A stretch of DNA of 64,000 bases from CAUVKI01 sp963552605 (GCA_963552605.1 CAUVKI010000004.1:1-64000), one strand, 5' to 3'; positions 54,832 to 63,644 are shown, counted from the stretch's first letter. Numbers and translations are program-made. Notes: a model not told the origin generated them from the letters alone.

Positions 54832-55359
54832 TCACAAATCCAAAGTGGTATATTTTTTTATTCCATAAACCATAAGCGGTATCATCACCAACTGAATTAG
54901 AAAGCCCGGCAACCCCTTGACGAAAACATCCAAGGTGTATCGCAAGGGATTTTCTCCGAATGAGAAAAAAAGCGTTGCCACAAACGCCGTAAGGCACAAC
55001 ATAAGTTTAGCTGAGAGTTCGGCTATAAGCAGCGTTAAAATCGGATGAAGTTTTATTTTTCTATAAAGTACACTTGAGACAAGTGCGGCTGTTATGCAGT
55101 TTGCGGTTAGTAAAATACCTCCGTAGATAATCGGAGGAGTTTTTAACACTAAAGAAGTTGAAAGCGTCAGGATAAGAGAGAGAAAAATTGCGGGCTTTAT
55201 CGGAAGAAGAACCCCTCCGAACATGGACATAAACTCCATCGGAGAAAGCGTTTGCACATCAATCTTTTTCATAAAAGTCAGCGCAGCCGTAATAGAAAAT
55301 CCGACCAGCCACAAAAAAATTACGATAAATCTCTGTTTAGTTTTGCTCGCTGTTTCCAT
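54832..55359 (-). CDS. Probable ECF transporter S component (integral membrane)
   Basis: 175 residues from ATG 55359, with GAGGGGG six bases upstream and a strong promoter 20 bases before it. Five to six hydrophobic segments, with VKGLPGFLIQLVMIPLMVYGI at the C-terminus resembling the last helix of ECF substrate-binding subunits. Substrate cannot be assigned; the leader is too short for a riboswitch. Its partner EcfA/T genes could be elsewhere. Confidence 0.6.
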   Translation of the reverse strand: METASKTKQRFIVIFLWLVGFSITAALTFMKKIDVQTLSPMEFMSMFGGVLLPIKPAIFLSLILTLSTSLVLKTPPIIYGGILLTANCITAALVSSVLYRKIKLHPILTLLIAELSAKLMLCLTAFVATLFFSFGENPLRYTLDVFVKGLPGFLIQLVMIPLMVYGIKKYTTLDL

Positions 55360-55378
55360 AAGTATCCCCCTCGCAATG

Positions 55379-55407
55379 ATTATAATACAGCAAGAAGATA
55401 AATGCAA
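55379..55407 (-). promoter_or_regulatory. Sigma-A-type promoter of the ECF S-trpS operon
   Basis: Minus strand TTGCAT, 17 bases, TATAAT. The predicted leader is only about 13 bases, so it drives the ECF S component and probably the deaminase, trpS and glycosidase genes after it. Confidence 0.75.
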
Positions 55408-55434
55408 TTCGGATAATATAAATGACGAGTGAAC

Positions 55435-55475
55435 AAAAAAAAGAGACTGTTGCACCGGTATTAGTGAATAGCCTC
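55435..55475 (-). terminator. Intrinsic terminator upstream of the ECF S promoter
   Basis: Minus strand: GAGGCTATT and CAC pair with GTG and AACAGTCTC around a short loop, with one mismatch and wobble pairs, followed by eight T. It would isolate the downstream operon from transcripts crossing the nuclease remnant. Confidence 0.65.
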
Positions 55476-55536
55476 TTTCTTAATACAAATCCTCCGCTAT
55501 TTTTTAATAATCAAGTCCTTAAAAATAGTCGAAGTC

Positions 55537-55870
55537 CTAAAGCGACGATCTCAATTCATTTACCTTTTCTCTTGAAAGCCCCGTACCCTTTGTCACATCT
55601 TCAATTGAAAATCCCATATTCAGTAAATTTATTGCCGATTGAAAAAAACCTTTCTCCACGCCATCTTTTAACCCTCCGCTCTTGCTTCCCTTCTTGCATC
55701 TGCTATTGCATCTCTGGTTATATATTACGCGATTGTCATCTCTCTTCTCCGAATGCTCTCTTATAAATATCCTCTACAAGCTCCTTTTGTGCTTGGGCTT
55801 CTTCCTCCGTATTTGCAACCCTGTTATTTAGCATATAAGTCAAATAAATATGAGCCGAATAAATTAAAAA
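55537..55870 (-). pseudogene. Rpn/PD-(D/E)XK transposase-family nuclease remnant
   Basis: Only C-terminal parts survive, in several frames: NTEEEAQAQKELVEDIYKRAFGEE, then ARREARAEG, then GVEKGFFQSAINLLNMGFS followed by IEDVTKGTGLSREKVNELRSSL and a stop. This matches the tail of Rpn-type recombination-promoting nucleases, with the usual (E/K)G-rich repeats mostly lost. At least two frameshifts and no N-terminal nuclease core, so it is inactive. Confidence 0.65.
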
Positions 55871-55963
55871 AGAAAACGCGGGAATTGTGCGGAAGGCTGA
55901 TTCGTAATTATAAGTTAATAAACTATATACAGGCTTTGTTTCTTAATCTCAAGACTTGCAATT

Positions 55964-55993
55964 AAAAAAGCGCTGCAAACGCAACGCTTTTTT
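55964..55993 (-). terminator. Intrinsic terminator of the feo operon
   Basis: AAAAAAGCG-TGC pairs with GCA-CGCTTTTTT around a 4-base loop with one internal mismatch. On the minus strand it follows the Cys-rich gene by 10 bases and ends in six T. Confidence 0.8.
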
Positions 55994-56002
55994 CCGCTTG
56001 AA

Positions 56003-56155
56003 TTATTTCTTTGTTGAACAGCAACAGGATTTTTCATCGGAACCGCAATTGCAGCCCGAACACTTCCCGCTTTTTGCCGCAAGTATCGTTCTTCTCAAAG
56101 CAAAAACGACAGCCACAACAACCAACGCGACCAATATAATGTCTATGGGTTTCAT
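56003..56155 (-). CDS. FeoB-associated Cys-rich membrane protein
   Basis: 50 residues: one N-terminal membrane helix (about residues 4-20), then a short tail holding six cysteines (KCSGCNC and SCCC). This is the FeoB-associated Cys-rich family, found beside feoB. GGAGG is five bases before the ATG and feoB ends 10 bases upstream. The cysteines probably bind iron or assist FeoB at the inner face, which is inferred from the association only. Confidence 0.88.
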   Translation of the reverse strand: MKPIDIILVALVVVAVVFALRRTILAAKSGKCSGCNCGSDEKSCCCSTKK

Positions 56156-56165
56156 ATAGTCCTCC

Positions 56166-58310
56166 TTACGCAGCTTTTGCCTGATTGCGCATCCTGCTCC
56201 TTACTGCGTTAAATATACCCAAAATCAAAAATACTATGATAATCCCCAAGAAAATATAAGCTACTATATCTCCGGGAAGAATTTCGTACTCTCCGAACTC
56301 TTCCGCCTCTTCTATCGCCTCAACGGAAATCGGCATAGGTTCCGTTAATGAAGTACCTTTGAAAACGGTCGAACCGATAAGGTTTACCAAAGCTGCAACC
56401 ACATACGCCACTCCCAATTGGAATGCAAGCATAAATCCCAATTTTTTAAAACTTCCAAGCTCTCTTCTCATCGCTCCTATTGCCGCAAAGCAGGGAGGTG
56501 CGAACATAGTCATAATTATAAAGCTCATAGCGGTGACTTGAGTGAAGCTGATTGTAATCTTATCTCCTATTGTCGCAAAAGTGGACACCACCACTTCCTT
56601 AGCCGCAAATCCGGTAAGAGACGCCACGGACGACGCCCAAGAATCTCCAAAGCCCAAAGGAATGAAAAGGGGACGGATTAAATTTCCGAGGTTTGCAAGC
56701 ATACTTGAATCTATATCGTCGGGGATATATTGGAAACTAAGGTTGAAATTTTGAAGCACCCATAATATCACATTGCAGATAAGAATTATCGAGCCGGCTT
56801 TTCTTATAAAACTCATAGCTTTTTCAAGCATATTAAGGCTCACATTTTTCCACGAAGGGATTCTATATTCCGGAAGTTCCAAAATAAACGGAGCGGGATC
56901 CCCCGCAAAGCGTTTGGTGCGCTTCAAAATCATTCCGGAAATCACAATCATAACCATAGCGAATAAATAGATAAACGGACCGACCCACGCCGCATCGTTA
57001 AATACCAAGGCTATGAACATTGCAAATACCGGAAGTTTAGCTCCGCAGGGCATAAACGGAGTCAAAAGAATGGTCATACGCTTGTCCGCATCATTCTCAA
57101 TTGTACGAGTTGCCATAACCCCGGGAATTGAACAGCCCGTTCCGACCAACATAGGGATAAAACTCTTTCCCGAAAGTCCGAATCTTCTGAATACCTTATC
57201 CATTATAAATGCAACCCTCGCCATATATCCCGAATCCTCAAGAATGGCAAGGAAAAAGAAGAGCAAAAGCATCTGAGGCACGAAAGTGAAGATTGCTCCG
57301 ACTCCGCCTATCACGCCGTCCGAAATAAGGGATACAACTCCCTCGCTCGCTCCGAGTCCCTCAAGGAAATCTCCCACCGTTTTTCCCAAACTGCCGAAGA
57401 TATCTTCCATAAGCCCGATGCCCTTATCGCCGATTGTGGCAATTGAAACATAATATATAAGCCACATAATTGCAAGGAATATGGGAAGTCCGAGGAGTTT
57501 ACTTGTAAGCACCTTATCTATCTTATCCGAGGTGGTTTCGCCCTCAAGCTTACCTTTCATAATGGCGGATTGAAGTTTTGATTGAATAAATTCATATCTC
57601 TCGTTGGTGATTATGGATTCCGCATCGTCGTCCTTTTCCTTTTCCAAAGCCGCCCGAATTTCCTCAACTGCTCCCGGTACTTTGACCTTTTGAGTTAAAA
57701 TCGAGTCGTTCTCCAAAACCTTTATCGCCGTGTATCTATCACATGGCTCTCCCGACTTTTTTAACTCCTCCTGAATTTTTCCAATAGCCTCCTCAATCTT
57801 TTCGCTGAAATTCTTTTGCGGTTCACCTTTTGAAGAAAGCTTTGAAACCTTATCCATAAGCTCCTTGATGCCTATCGCCTTAAGAGCTGATATCTCAATC
57901 ACATCAACTCCAAGCTCTTTGGATATTTTATTGATATCAATTGACGCTCCGTGTTTTCTCAGGACATCTACCAAATTTATCGCAACTATCGTGGGAATAC
58001 CCATATCCAATACTTGCGTAGTCAGATATAAATTTCTTTCCAGATTTGTTCCGTCAACAATATTTATCACTGCGTCCGGGCGATCGTTAGAAAGAAAATC
58101 TCTTGTAATAACTTCCTCGGAAGTGTAAGGAGAAAGCGAATATACTCCGGGCAAATCCACAATCTCCATTGTCTTATCTCCGGCATATTTTCCCGTTTTT
58201 TTCTCCACCGTAACCCCCGGCCAGTTTCCCACATATTGATATGTGCCGGTGAGTTCATTAAAAAGCGTAGTCTTTCCGCAATTCGGATTTCCTACAAGTG
58301 CAATTTTCAT
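56166..58310 (-). CDS. feoB: Ferrous iron transport protein B
   Basis: 714 residues. The N-terminal G domain has G1 GNPNCGKTT (7-15), YVGNWPGVTVEKK as switch region, VDLPGVYSLSPYTSEE as G3 and INLVD as G4. Then comes a helical GDI domain and a membrane part of about eight to ten helices with GxGCSIPGVMATR and FIPMLVGTGCS (Gate motif Cys). It imports Fe2+ across the cytoplasmic membrane. It follows the second feoA by 10 bases. Confidence 0.96.
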   Translation of the reverse strand: MKIALVGNPNCGKTTLFNELTGTYQYVGNWPGVTVEKKTGKYAGDKTMEIVDLPGVYSLSPYTSEEVITRDFLSNDRPDAVINIVDGTNLERNLYLTTQVLDMGIPTIVAINLVDVLRKHGASIDINKISKELGVDVIEISALKAIGIKELMDKVSKLSSKGEPQKNFSEKIEEAIGKIQEELKKSGEPCDRYTAIKVLENDSILTQKVKVPGAVEEIRAALEKEKDDDAESIITNERYEFIQSKLQSAIMKGKLEGETTSDKIDKVLTSKLLGLPIFLAIMWLIYYVSIATIGDKGIGLMEDIFGSLGKTVGDFLEGLGASEGVVSLISDGVIGGVGAIFTFVPQMLLLFFFLAILEDSGYMARVAFIMDKVFRRFGLSGKSFIPMLVGTGCSIPGVMATRTIENDADKRMTILLTPFMPCGAKLPVFAMFIALVFNDAAWVGPFIYLFAMVMIVISGMILKRTKRFAGDPAPFILELPEYRIPSWKNVSLNMLEKAMSFIRKAGSIILICNVILWVLQNFNLSFQYIPDDIDSSMLANLGNLIRPLFIPLGFGDSWASSVASLTGFAAKEVVVSTFATIGDKITISFTQVTAMSFIIMTMFAPPCFAAIGAMRRELGSFKKLGFMLAFQLGVAYVVAALVNLIGSTVFKGTSLTEPMPISVEAIEEAEEFGEYEILPGDIVAYIFLGIIIVFLILGIFNAVRSRMRNQAKAA

Positions 58311-58320
58311 ACTCTCCCTC

Positions 58321-58539
58321 CTACTTTACCTCAATCACTTCGGCATCGTGTTTCCTGATTGAAAGCGCATAACCCCTTACCTCAATCTCCATAGGATCTC
58401 CAAGAGGCGCAAGTTTTTTTACTGAAAGCTTTGTTCCCTTGGTTATACCCATATCCATTATGTGCCTTTTTACCGCCGAATCACCTTTGATTTTCTCAAC
58501 AACCACACTTGAGCCTACCTTAACATCAGATAATGTCAT
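58321..58539 (-). CDS. feoA: FeoA-domain protein (feoB-proximal copy)
   Basis: 72 residues, a whole SH3-like FeoA domain (VKVGSSVVVEKIKG...HIMDMGITKGTKLSVKKLAPLGDPMEIEVRGYALSIR in parts: MGITKGTKL and DPMEIEVRGYALSIR). It is thought to modulate FeoB GTPase/transport. GGAG lies before the ATG. It differs clearly from the other FeoA copy upstream, so the pair is not a recent duplication. Confidence 0.93.
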   Translation of the reverse strand: MTLSDVKVGSSVVVEKIKGDSAVKRHIMDMGITKGTKLSVKKLAPLGDPMEIEVRGYALSIRKHDAEVIEVK

Positions 58540-58573
58540 AATCTCTCTCCTTTACTTCGTTTTCACAGAATTT

Positions 58574-58798
58574 TCAGCTCACAAATTCCGCAACTTCAAT
58601 CTTTGCCGCAAGCGACGAATCAATCGCCACCTTTGCTCCTCCCACACGACAGATTAAATTCCCGTCAATGGTCTGTACAACCTCCACCTTCTCTCCGGCT
58701 CTGAAACCCAAATCTTCAAGTCTCTTTTGCGCCGCTTCCGCACCCTTAATTCTCTCTACTACATACTGAGTCTTGGGTTTGGCAAATGAAATAGGCAT
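58574..58798 (-). CDS. FeoA-domain protein (promoter-proximal copy)
   Basis: 74 residues, FeoA domain with RLEDLGFRAGEKVEVVQ and the late ICRVGGAKVAIDSS in place of the usual RGxxxALR. First gene of the feo operon; GGGGGG before the ATG is its ribosome-binding site. Two FeoA proteins before FeoB are common in clostridia; the two may form a mixed complex on FeoB. Confidence 0.9.
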   Translation of the reverse strand: MPISFAKPKTQYVVERIKGAEAAQKRLEDLGFRAGEKVEVVQTIDGNLICRVGGAKVAIDSSLAAKIEVAEFVS

Positions 58799-58846
58799 AA
58801 AATCCCCCCCTTAAATCGTAAACTTCTGCCGACTGCGCCTAAGTGA

Positions 58847-58875
58847 GTCTATCCTTACCGATTGATTTTGTCAAC
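58847..58875 (-). promoter_or_regulatory. Promoter of the feo operon
   Basis: Minus strand TTGACA, 17 bases, TAGACT. The leader to the first feoA is about 40 bases. A palindrome overlaps the -35. Confidence 0.75.
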
Positions 58876-58881
58876 AAAATT
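58866..58881. promoter_or_regulatory. Palindrome over the feo -35, candidate metal-regulator operator
   Basis: ATTTTGTCAACAAAAT: a perfect 7-bp inverted repeat with a 2-base centre, covering the -35 hexamer. Its position suits repression by an iron-sensing regulator of the Fur or DtxR type; the actual protein is unknown. Confidence 0.55.
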
Positions 58882-58931
58882 TTTGAAATTTTTAAGAAAT
58901 CCGTTCATTGTACGATAAATCCTCCCACGCA

Positions 58932-58977
58932 TAAAAAAATAAGGGATATTCGGATTTTTTACCGAATACCCCTTACC
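58932..58977 (-). terminator. Intrinsic terminator after ftsH
   Basis: Minus strand AAGGGGTATTCGG pairs with CCGAATATCCCTT (one mismatch) around an A/T loop, then a run of seven T. It is 11 bases after the ftsH stop. Confidence 0.85.
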
Positions 58978-58987
58978 ATCTACTGAT

Positions 58988-60934
58988 TTATTCTGCCAAG
59001 TGTTTCAGATTTTCCTGCTCTATGGCTCGTATCCTTTCTTCAATGGTGCGCTCTATCTCTTCCCTAACTTCTTCTTCGTTTTCCTCAGGAACCGAATTCT
59101 CACTTGAAGGGTCATATGCCACTCCCTCAAACAACGCCTCAAATTCCTTTCCGGAAATGGTTTCTTTTTCCAAAAGCTTTTGAGCCACTCTGTGAAGTCT
59201 TTCTATATTTGTTTTCAAAAGTGAAGTCGCCGTTTTATATGCTTCGTCGATAAGTCCTCTCATCTCTTTATCTATTTCAGCCGCAACCAACTCCGAATAA
59301 TTTCTGGCTCTTGTAAAATCCCTTCCCAAGAACACTTCATCTTCATCGGAACCGTAAGTCATAGGTCCGAGTCGGTCACTCATTCCATAATGAGTAACCA
59401 TCGAGCGTGCTATCTTGGTTGCCCTTTCAATATCATTCTGTGCTCCGGTGGAAATATCATCTAAGATAACCGCTTCTGCCGCTCTTCCCCCAAGCAAGGT
59501 TATAAGCTTGGTTTTCATTCTTCCTTTTGTGGAATAGCTGCGATCTTCGTCGGGAACATATGCGGTGAAACCTCCCGACATTCCTCTGGGAACTATTGTT
59601 ACCATGTGTATGGGATCGGACTCGGGGCAAAGTCTTGCGACCACCGCATGTCCCGCTTCGTGGTATGCGGTGAGTTTTCTCTCTTTCTCTATCACGACTC
59701 TTGACTTCTTTTCAGGACCTGCCTGAACCTTGATTGACGCTTCGTTGATTAACCGCATAGGAATTTTCTTAAGATTTTCTCTCGCCGACAAAATTGCCGC
59801 TTCGTTAATCATATTCTCCAAATCCGCAGGAGAAAATCCCGGAGTTCTCTTTGCAATAACTTCCAAATCCACATCGTCCGCTAAGGGTTTCTTTCTCGTA
59901 TGCACTTTCAAAATTTCAGCCCTCTCACGAACATCAGGCACTCCCACATAAATTTGACGATCAAATCTTCCGGGTCTGAGCAACGCCGGATCCAAAATAT
60001 CCGCACGATTCGTCGCAGCCATAACTATTATGCCTTCATTCTTGGAAAATCCGTCCATCTCAACCAAAAGCTGATTAAGAGTCTGCTCTCTTTCGTCGTG
60101 CCCTCCGCCCATTCCGGCACCTCTTCTTCTGCCGACGGCATCAATCTCATCTATAAAAACTATGCAGGGGGAATTTCTCTTTGCTTCCTCAAATAAATCT
60201 CTGACTCTCGACGCTCCCACACCCACAAACATTTCAACGAAATCCGAACCCGAAATCGTAAAAAAGGGCACATTGGCTTCACCTGCCACGGCTTTTGACA
60301 AATAGGTCTTTCCCGTGCCCGGAGGTCCTACCAACAAAACTCCGGTGGGAATTCTCGCCCCAATCTCAACATATTTTCTCGGAGATTTAAGAAAATCTAC
60401 AATTTCTCTCATCTCCTCCTTTTCCTCTTTTAATCCGGCAACTTCCGAAAAGGTAATAATTTTTTTGCCGTCCACCTCAACACGCTTTGCCCTGGAACGC
60501 CCGAACCCCATACCCATAGGTTTCGGACCTCCGCCCTGAGATTGTTGCATAAAAAAATACCAAAACACGGCAAAAGCCGCCAGCATAATAATAGGGGTTA
60601 TAAGCGAAAAATAAAACGGAGTCTGTCGCTCGGGACCGCCGTTATAGACAATCTTTCCCGACTCCACCTTTTCTTTCAAATAATTATCATAAAAATTCTC
60701 AATATTTATTGCGGGTATATAACCCTCATAGCGGCTGTTATCAACCAATGAACCGCTAAATTCCAATCCCTCCAAATCAAATGTCTTAACTCTGTCCTGC
60801 TGAATTGCGCTGATTAAATCGGAAAAAGTGAGTTTCGTAACCTTAGGCTGATCCCCCTTATATGTCAGGGCAAAATACAAAACTATAAGCACTATGATAA
60901 GGTATATCCCCACTCCCTTATATGTCCTTTTCAA
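58988..60934 (-). CDS. ftsH: ATP-dependent zinc metalloprotease FtsH
   Basis: 648 residues from a TTG at 60934, placed by AAAGGAGG seven bases upstream. Two transmembrane helices (near residues 8-25 and 112-130) frame a small outer domain. Then AAA+ with Walker A GPPGTGKT (about 203), Walker B IVFIDEIDAVG, SRH region, and the zinc motif HEAGH near 425. The C-terminus is acidic coiled coil. FtsH degrades membrane and regulatory proteins. The gene ends the rlbA-hpt block, 41 bases from hpt. Confidence 0.96.
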   Translation of the reverse strand: MKRTYKGVGIYLIIVLIVLYFALTYKGDQPKVTKLTFSDLISAIQQDRVKTFDLEGLEFSGSLVDNSRYEGYIPAINIENFYDNYLKEKVESGKIVYNGGPERQTPFYFSLITPIIMLAAFAVFWYFFMQQSQGGGPKPMGMGFGRSRAKRVEVDGKKIITFSEVAGLKEEKEEMREIVDFLKSPRKYVEIGARIPTGVLLVGPPGTGKTYLSKAVAGEANVPFFTISGSDFVEMFVGVGASRVRDLFEEAKRNSPCIVFIDEIDAVGRRRGAGMGGGHDEREQTLNQLLVEMDGFSKNEGIIVMAATNRADILDPALLRPGRFDRQIYVGVPDVRERAEILKVHTRKKPLADDVDLEVIAKRTPGFSPADLENMINEAAILSARENLKKIPMRLINEASIKVQAGPEKKSRVVIEKERKLTAYHEAGHAVVARLCPESDPIHMVTIVPRGMSGGFTAYVPDEDRSYSTKGRMKTKLITLLGGRAAEAVILDDISTGAQNDIERATKIARSMVTHYGMSDRLGPMTYGSDEDEVFLGRDFTRARNYSELVAAEIDKEMRGLIDEAYKTATSLLKTNIERLHRVAQKLLEKETISGKEFEALFEGVAYDPSSENSVPEENEEEVREEIERTIEERIRAIEQENLKHLAE

Positions 60935-60999
60935 ATCAAATCCTCCTTTCTCTTTCAATCGCTAATTATACCCTATCCTTAATCATTAAACAAACACTT

Positions 61000-61539
61000 T
61001 TATTTTTCATACACTTCGTTTTTCAAAGCGCAAATATCCGCAAGTCCTCTCCATTTTTCAGCATAATCCATTCCATAGCCCACTATAAACTCATTCTCAA
61101 TCTTCTTTCCCACGTAGTCCGCATCTATATCCACGACTCTTCTCGCCGCCTTATCCAAAAAAGCTGCAATCCTTACCGACTTTGCTCCTCTCGCAATCAT
61201 ATTCGTCTTTAGATATTTCAAAGTATATCCGGAGTCAATTATATCCTCAACTATTATAATATCTTTACCCTGAACGGAATAATCAAGATCTTTCAATATC
61301 CTCACTTCCCCCGTAGATTTTGAAGAACTTCCGTAGCTTTTTACGGACATAAAATCAATCTCAAGATCGAGGTCGCACACCCGAATTAAATCCGCCAAAA
61401 AAGGTACCGCTCCTTTCAGTATACCCACAAATAGAGGTCTTTTGTCCTTATAATCCTCGGTTATTTCACGCCCCACCCTCTTTACGGTTTCATAAATTTC
61501 TTCTCTTGACACCATAACTTTTTTTATTTCACTATCCAT
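61000..61539 (-). CDS. hpt: Hypoxanthine phosphoribosyltransferase
   Basis: 179 residues, full length. The PRPP-binding motif IIIVEDIIDSGYTL is near residue 96, and LFVGILKGAVPFLADL is the N-terminal substrate loop. It salvages hypoxanthine or guanine to IMP/GMP. It overlaps tilS by 8 bases, as in most Firmicutes. Confidence 0.96.
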   Translation of the reverse strand: MDSEIKKVMVSREEIYETVKRVGREITEDYKDKRPLFVGILKGAVPFLADLIRVCDLDLEIDFMSVKSYGSSSKSTGEVRILKDLDYSVQGKDIIIVEDIIDSGYTLKYLKTNMIARGAKSVRIAAFLDKAARRVVDIDADYVGKKIENEFIVGYGMDYAEKWRGLADICALKNEVYEK

Positions 61540-62881
61540 TTTTTCCTCCCGTTTTCCTAAACTCTATCTTCAAAATATTTTTAGTGGTTTCGTCGATTTT
61601 GAAAATCCTGCTGTCCCTTATCCCCACAACCCATACGATTTGCCCGCCGCTCTCAATAACGGGCACTTTATTTCTGAGATTTACAGGGATTTTCTCCTCC
61701 CTAAAAATATCTTTAAGTTTCTTTTCTCCGTCCATTCCATAAGGAGCAATTTTATCCGAATTCCTCCTTGAACGAATCACAATCGGCTCGCAAAGTTTAT
61801 CCCCGTCCACAAATATGGTATCTTTAGAGGCATTGCAAACCTCAAAAACTTTTGCAAATGACGAAGAAATCAATCCCGCCTCGGGAATGACTATATCCTC
61901 TCCGATTATAAATTCCGTTAGAGGCAAATCCTCGGTTTTATCTTTTTTTATTCTCACCCTGTCAAAAGCCTTCTCAAGTTTTACTCCCAAAGATAAATCA
62001 ATCTCGCTTCCCGACCGACCTTTTTCTATCCAATCTGAAATTCTTATGAGAGCTTCTCTTCCGAGAGAAAATTTCTCAAATTCTCTGTGCAAAATCAGAA
62101 GTCTTATTGAAACCGAGTTGGAGAGGAAGCTTGATACGACTATTTCCCCCTTGTTCACCGCCTCGGGATATTTCAAATCCAAAGCTGAAGCTGCCGCTTC
62201 CCACACCTCCGAACTGTTATCGGAAAGCCTTTCTATCGAGGAAAAAAAATCAAACTCAAAATTACTTTCAATAAAAGGTATGAGCTTATTTCTGATTTTG
62301 TTCCTTGAATAGATATCGGAGGAATTTGTCGAATCCTCCGCATAGGGTACTTTAAAAGTTTTTGCATATTCCTCAATTTCTTTGCGTCTTACCGAAAGGA
62401 GGGGTCTTAGAATATCTCCGCTTCTTATCTTCATTCCGCACAAACCCTTAACCCCCGTTCCCCGTAAAATTCTGAAGAGAACGGTTTCCACCTGATCATC
62501 CGCCTGATGAGCCAACACTATGAAATCCGCTTTGCATTCCTTTTTTATTTCAAAAAAAAAGCGCCTCCTTAATTCTCTTCCGGCCTCTTCTTTTGAAAGC
62601 TTATGTTTTTTTGCAAATGAGTTCATATCAGCTTCCTTCAAGAAGAACTCAATTCCCGACCTCCTGCAATAATCCTCAACCAACCTTTGATCTCTTTTTG
62701 CTTCCTCTCCCCTGACTCCGTGATTTACGTGCAAAACCTTAATATCGAAGTCATAGTTTTTTTTAAGTGAAATCATTCCATGCAAAAGCACCATAGAATC
62801 GACTCCTCCGGAAACCCCCAAAAGAAATCTGTGTTTTGAGATTAAAGGCAAATTATTTTCCAAGATTTTATAAATATTCAT
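61532..62881 (-). CDS. tilS: tRNA(Ile)-lysidine synthase
   Basis: 449 residues. SGGVDS at 24-29 is the PP-loop, followed by LHVNHGVRGEEAKRD and LAHQADDQVETVLFR; the later LR.PLLSVRRKEI and C-terminal domains fit long TilS proteins. It converts cytidine 34 of tRNA-Ile(CAU) to lysidine, which is essential. The expected ribosome-binding site GGGAG lies 12 bases before the ATG and is inside a hairpin. Confidence 0.95.
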   Translation of the reverse strand: MNIYKILENNLPLISKHRFLLGVSGGVDSMVLLHGMISLKKNYDFDIKVLHVNHGVRGEEAKRDQRLVEDYCRRSGIEFFLKEADMNSFAKKHKLSKEEAGRELRRRFFFEIKKECKADFIVLAHQADDQVETVLFRILRGTGVKGLCGMKIRSGDILRPLLSVRRKEIEEYAKTFKVPYAEDSTNSSDIYSRNKIRNKLIPFIESNFEFDFFSSIERLSDNSSEVWEAAASALDLKYPEAVNKGEIVVSSFLSNSVSIRLLILHREFEKFSLGREALIRISDWIEKGRSGSEIDLSLGVKLEKAFDRVRIKKDKTEDLPLTEFIIGEDIVIPEAGLISSSFAKVFEVCNASKDTIFVDGDKLCEPIVIRSRRNSDKIAPYGMDGEKKLKDIFREEKIPVNLRNKVPVIESGGQIVWVVGIRDSRIFKIDETTKNILKIEFRKTGGKNG

Positions 62882-62884
62882 ATA

Positions 62885-62914
62885 AAGAAAAAAACTCCCG
62901 GATATACAGGAGTT
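62885..62914 (-). terminator. Hairpin/terminator between the S1 gene and tilS
   Basis: Minus strand AACTCC and GGAGTT pair around a 10-base loop with G-T wobble extension, followed by a run of six or seven T. It lies in the 39-base gap and includes the GGGAG of tilS, so it could act as a partial terminator or mask that ribosome-binding site. Confidence 0.55.
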
Positions 62915-62920
62915 CCTCCG

Positions 62921-63307
62921 CTATTTTTTCCCGACATTAAACCGCTTGTTATCCCTCACTCTAAGCTGAGCATATTTCTCATTGCTGTCTTTCATAAATC
63001 TGCTCATCTTTTCTTCAAAGGACATATCCGACTGTTTATCGTCATAATTCCATTCGGCAATCGACTTTTTCTTATCTTCCCCAAAGCCTTTCATAGTAAG
63101 ACTTATCTTTCCTTCTTCGACAGAAAGCACTTTCACCTTAACTTTCTGCCCCTTTTTCAAATACTCGGAAACCTCTTCCACATAACTTTCCGAAATCTCT
63201 GAAATATGGAGCAAACCGTTAAGCCCCTCGCCCAAATCCACAAACGCACCGAATTTTTTTATGCTCAGCACTTTTCCTTCCAGAACAGCACCTACTGCCA
63301 ACTGCAA
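62921..63307 (-). CDS. S1 RNA-binding domain protein (YabR-like)
   Basis: 128 residues from TTG 63307, with AAGGGGG nine bases upstream. Residues 1-70 form one S1 domain: VLEGKVLSIKKFGAFVDLGEG, HISEIS, KGQKVKVKVLSV. The tail is charged. YabR-type proteins always lie between divIC and tilS. The role is probably RNA binding in translation or decay; not established. Confidence 0.9.
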   Translation of the reverse strand: MQLAVGAVLEGKVLSIKKFGAFVDLGEGLNGLLHISEISESYVEEVSEYLKKGQKVKVKVLSVEEGKISLTMKGFGEDKKKSIAEWNYDDKQSDMSFEEKMSRFMKDSNEKYAQLRVRDNKRFNVGKK

Positions 63308-63308
63308 A

Positions 63309-63644
63309 TCATTCTACCCCCTTAGAATCGGACGGTTTAAGCTTGGAGCCGCGGTTAATGTCTATATATACAAGCTCCCCCGGCTTTACCATTCCGTAGT
63401 CCTCTCTAGCCACTTTTTCTATAAATTCCAACGAATTAACGCCTTCCAACTCTTTTTTAAGAAGCCTGTTTTCATTTTCCAAGCTTTTAACCTCGGTTTC
63501 AAGCTCGGAAATTTCCGTTTTCAGTTCATACTGTTTAGCTCTGTGCTCTCTGAAAAGTACGAAAAAAATCAAAAAAGCTATCACGGATATCAGAAAAAAC
63601 TTAAAAATCCTTATAAAAATTTTTCCTAATCTCATAATACTCAA
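63309..63644 (-). CDS. divIC: DivIC/FtsB-type cell-division protein
   Basis: 111 residues: a short inside segment, one membrane helix (about 12-27), then a coiled coil (AKQYELKTEISELETEVKSLENEN) and the conserved tail EFIEKVAREDYGMVKPGELVYI. DivIC links FtsL and the divisome in septum formation. It overlaps the S4 gene by 4 bases and ends one base before the S1 start. Confidence 0.92.
   Translation of the reverse strand: MSIMRLGKIFIRIFKFFLISVIAFLIFFVLFREHRAKQYELKTEISELETEVKSLENENRLLKKELEGVNSLEFIEKVAREDYGMVKPGELVYIDINRGSKLKPSDSKGVE

Noticed and set aside
55360..55440. Riboswitch before the ECF S component
   Set aside because: The promoter lies about 20 bases before the start codon, leaving no room for an aptamer.
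55956..56159. 67-codon plus-strand frame
   Set aside because: It lies antisense to the Cys-rich FeoB-associated gene, which has a clear ribosome-binding site and family match.
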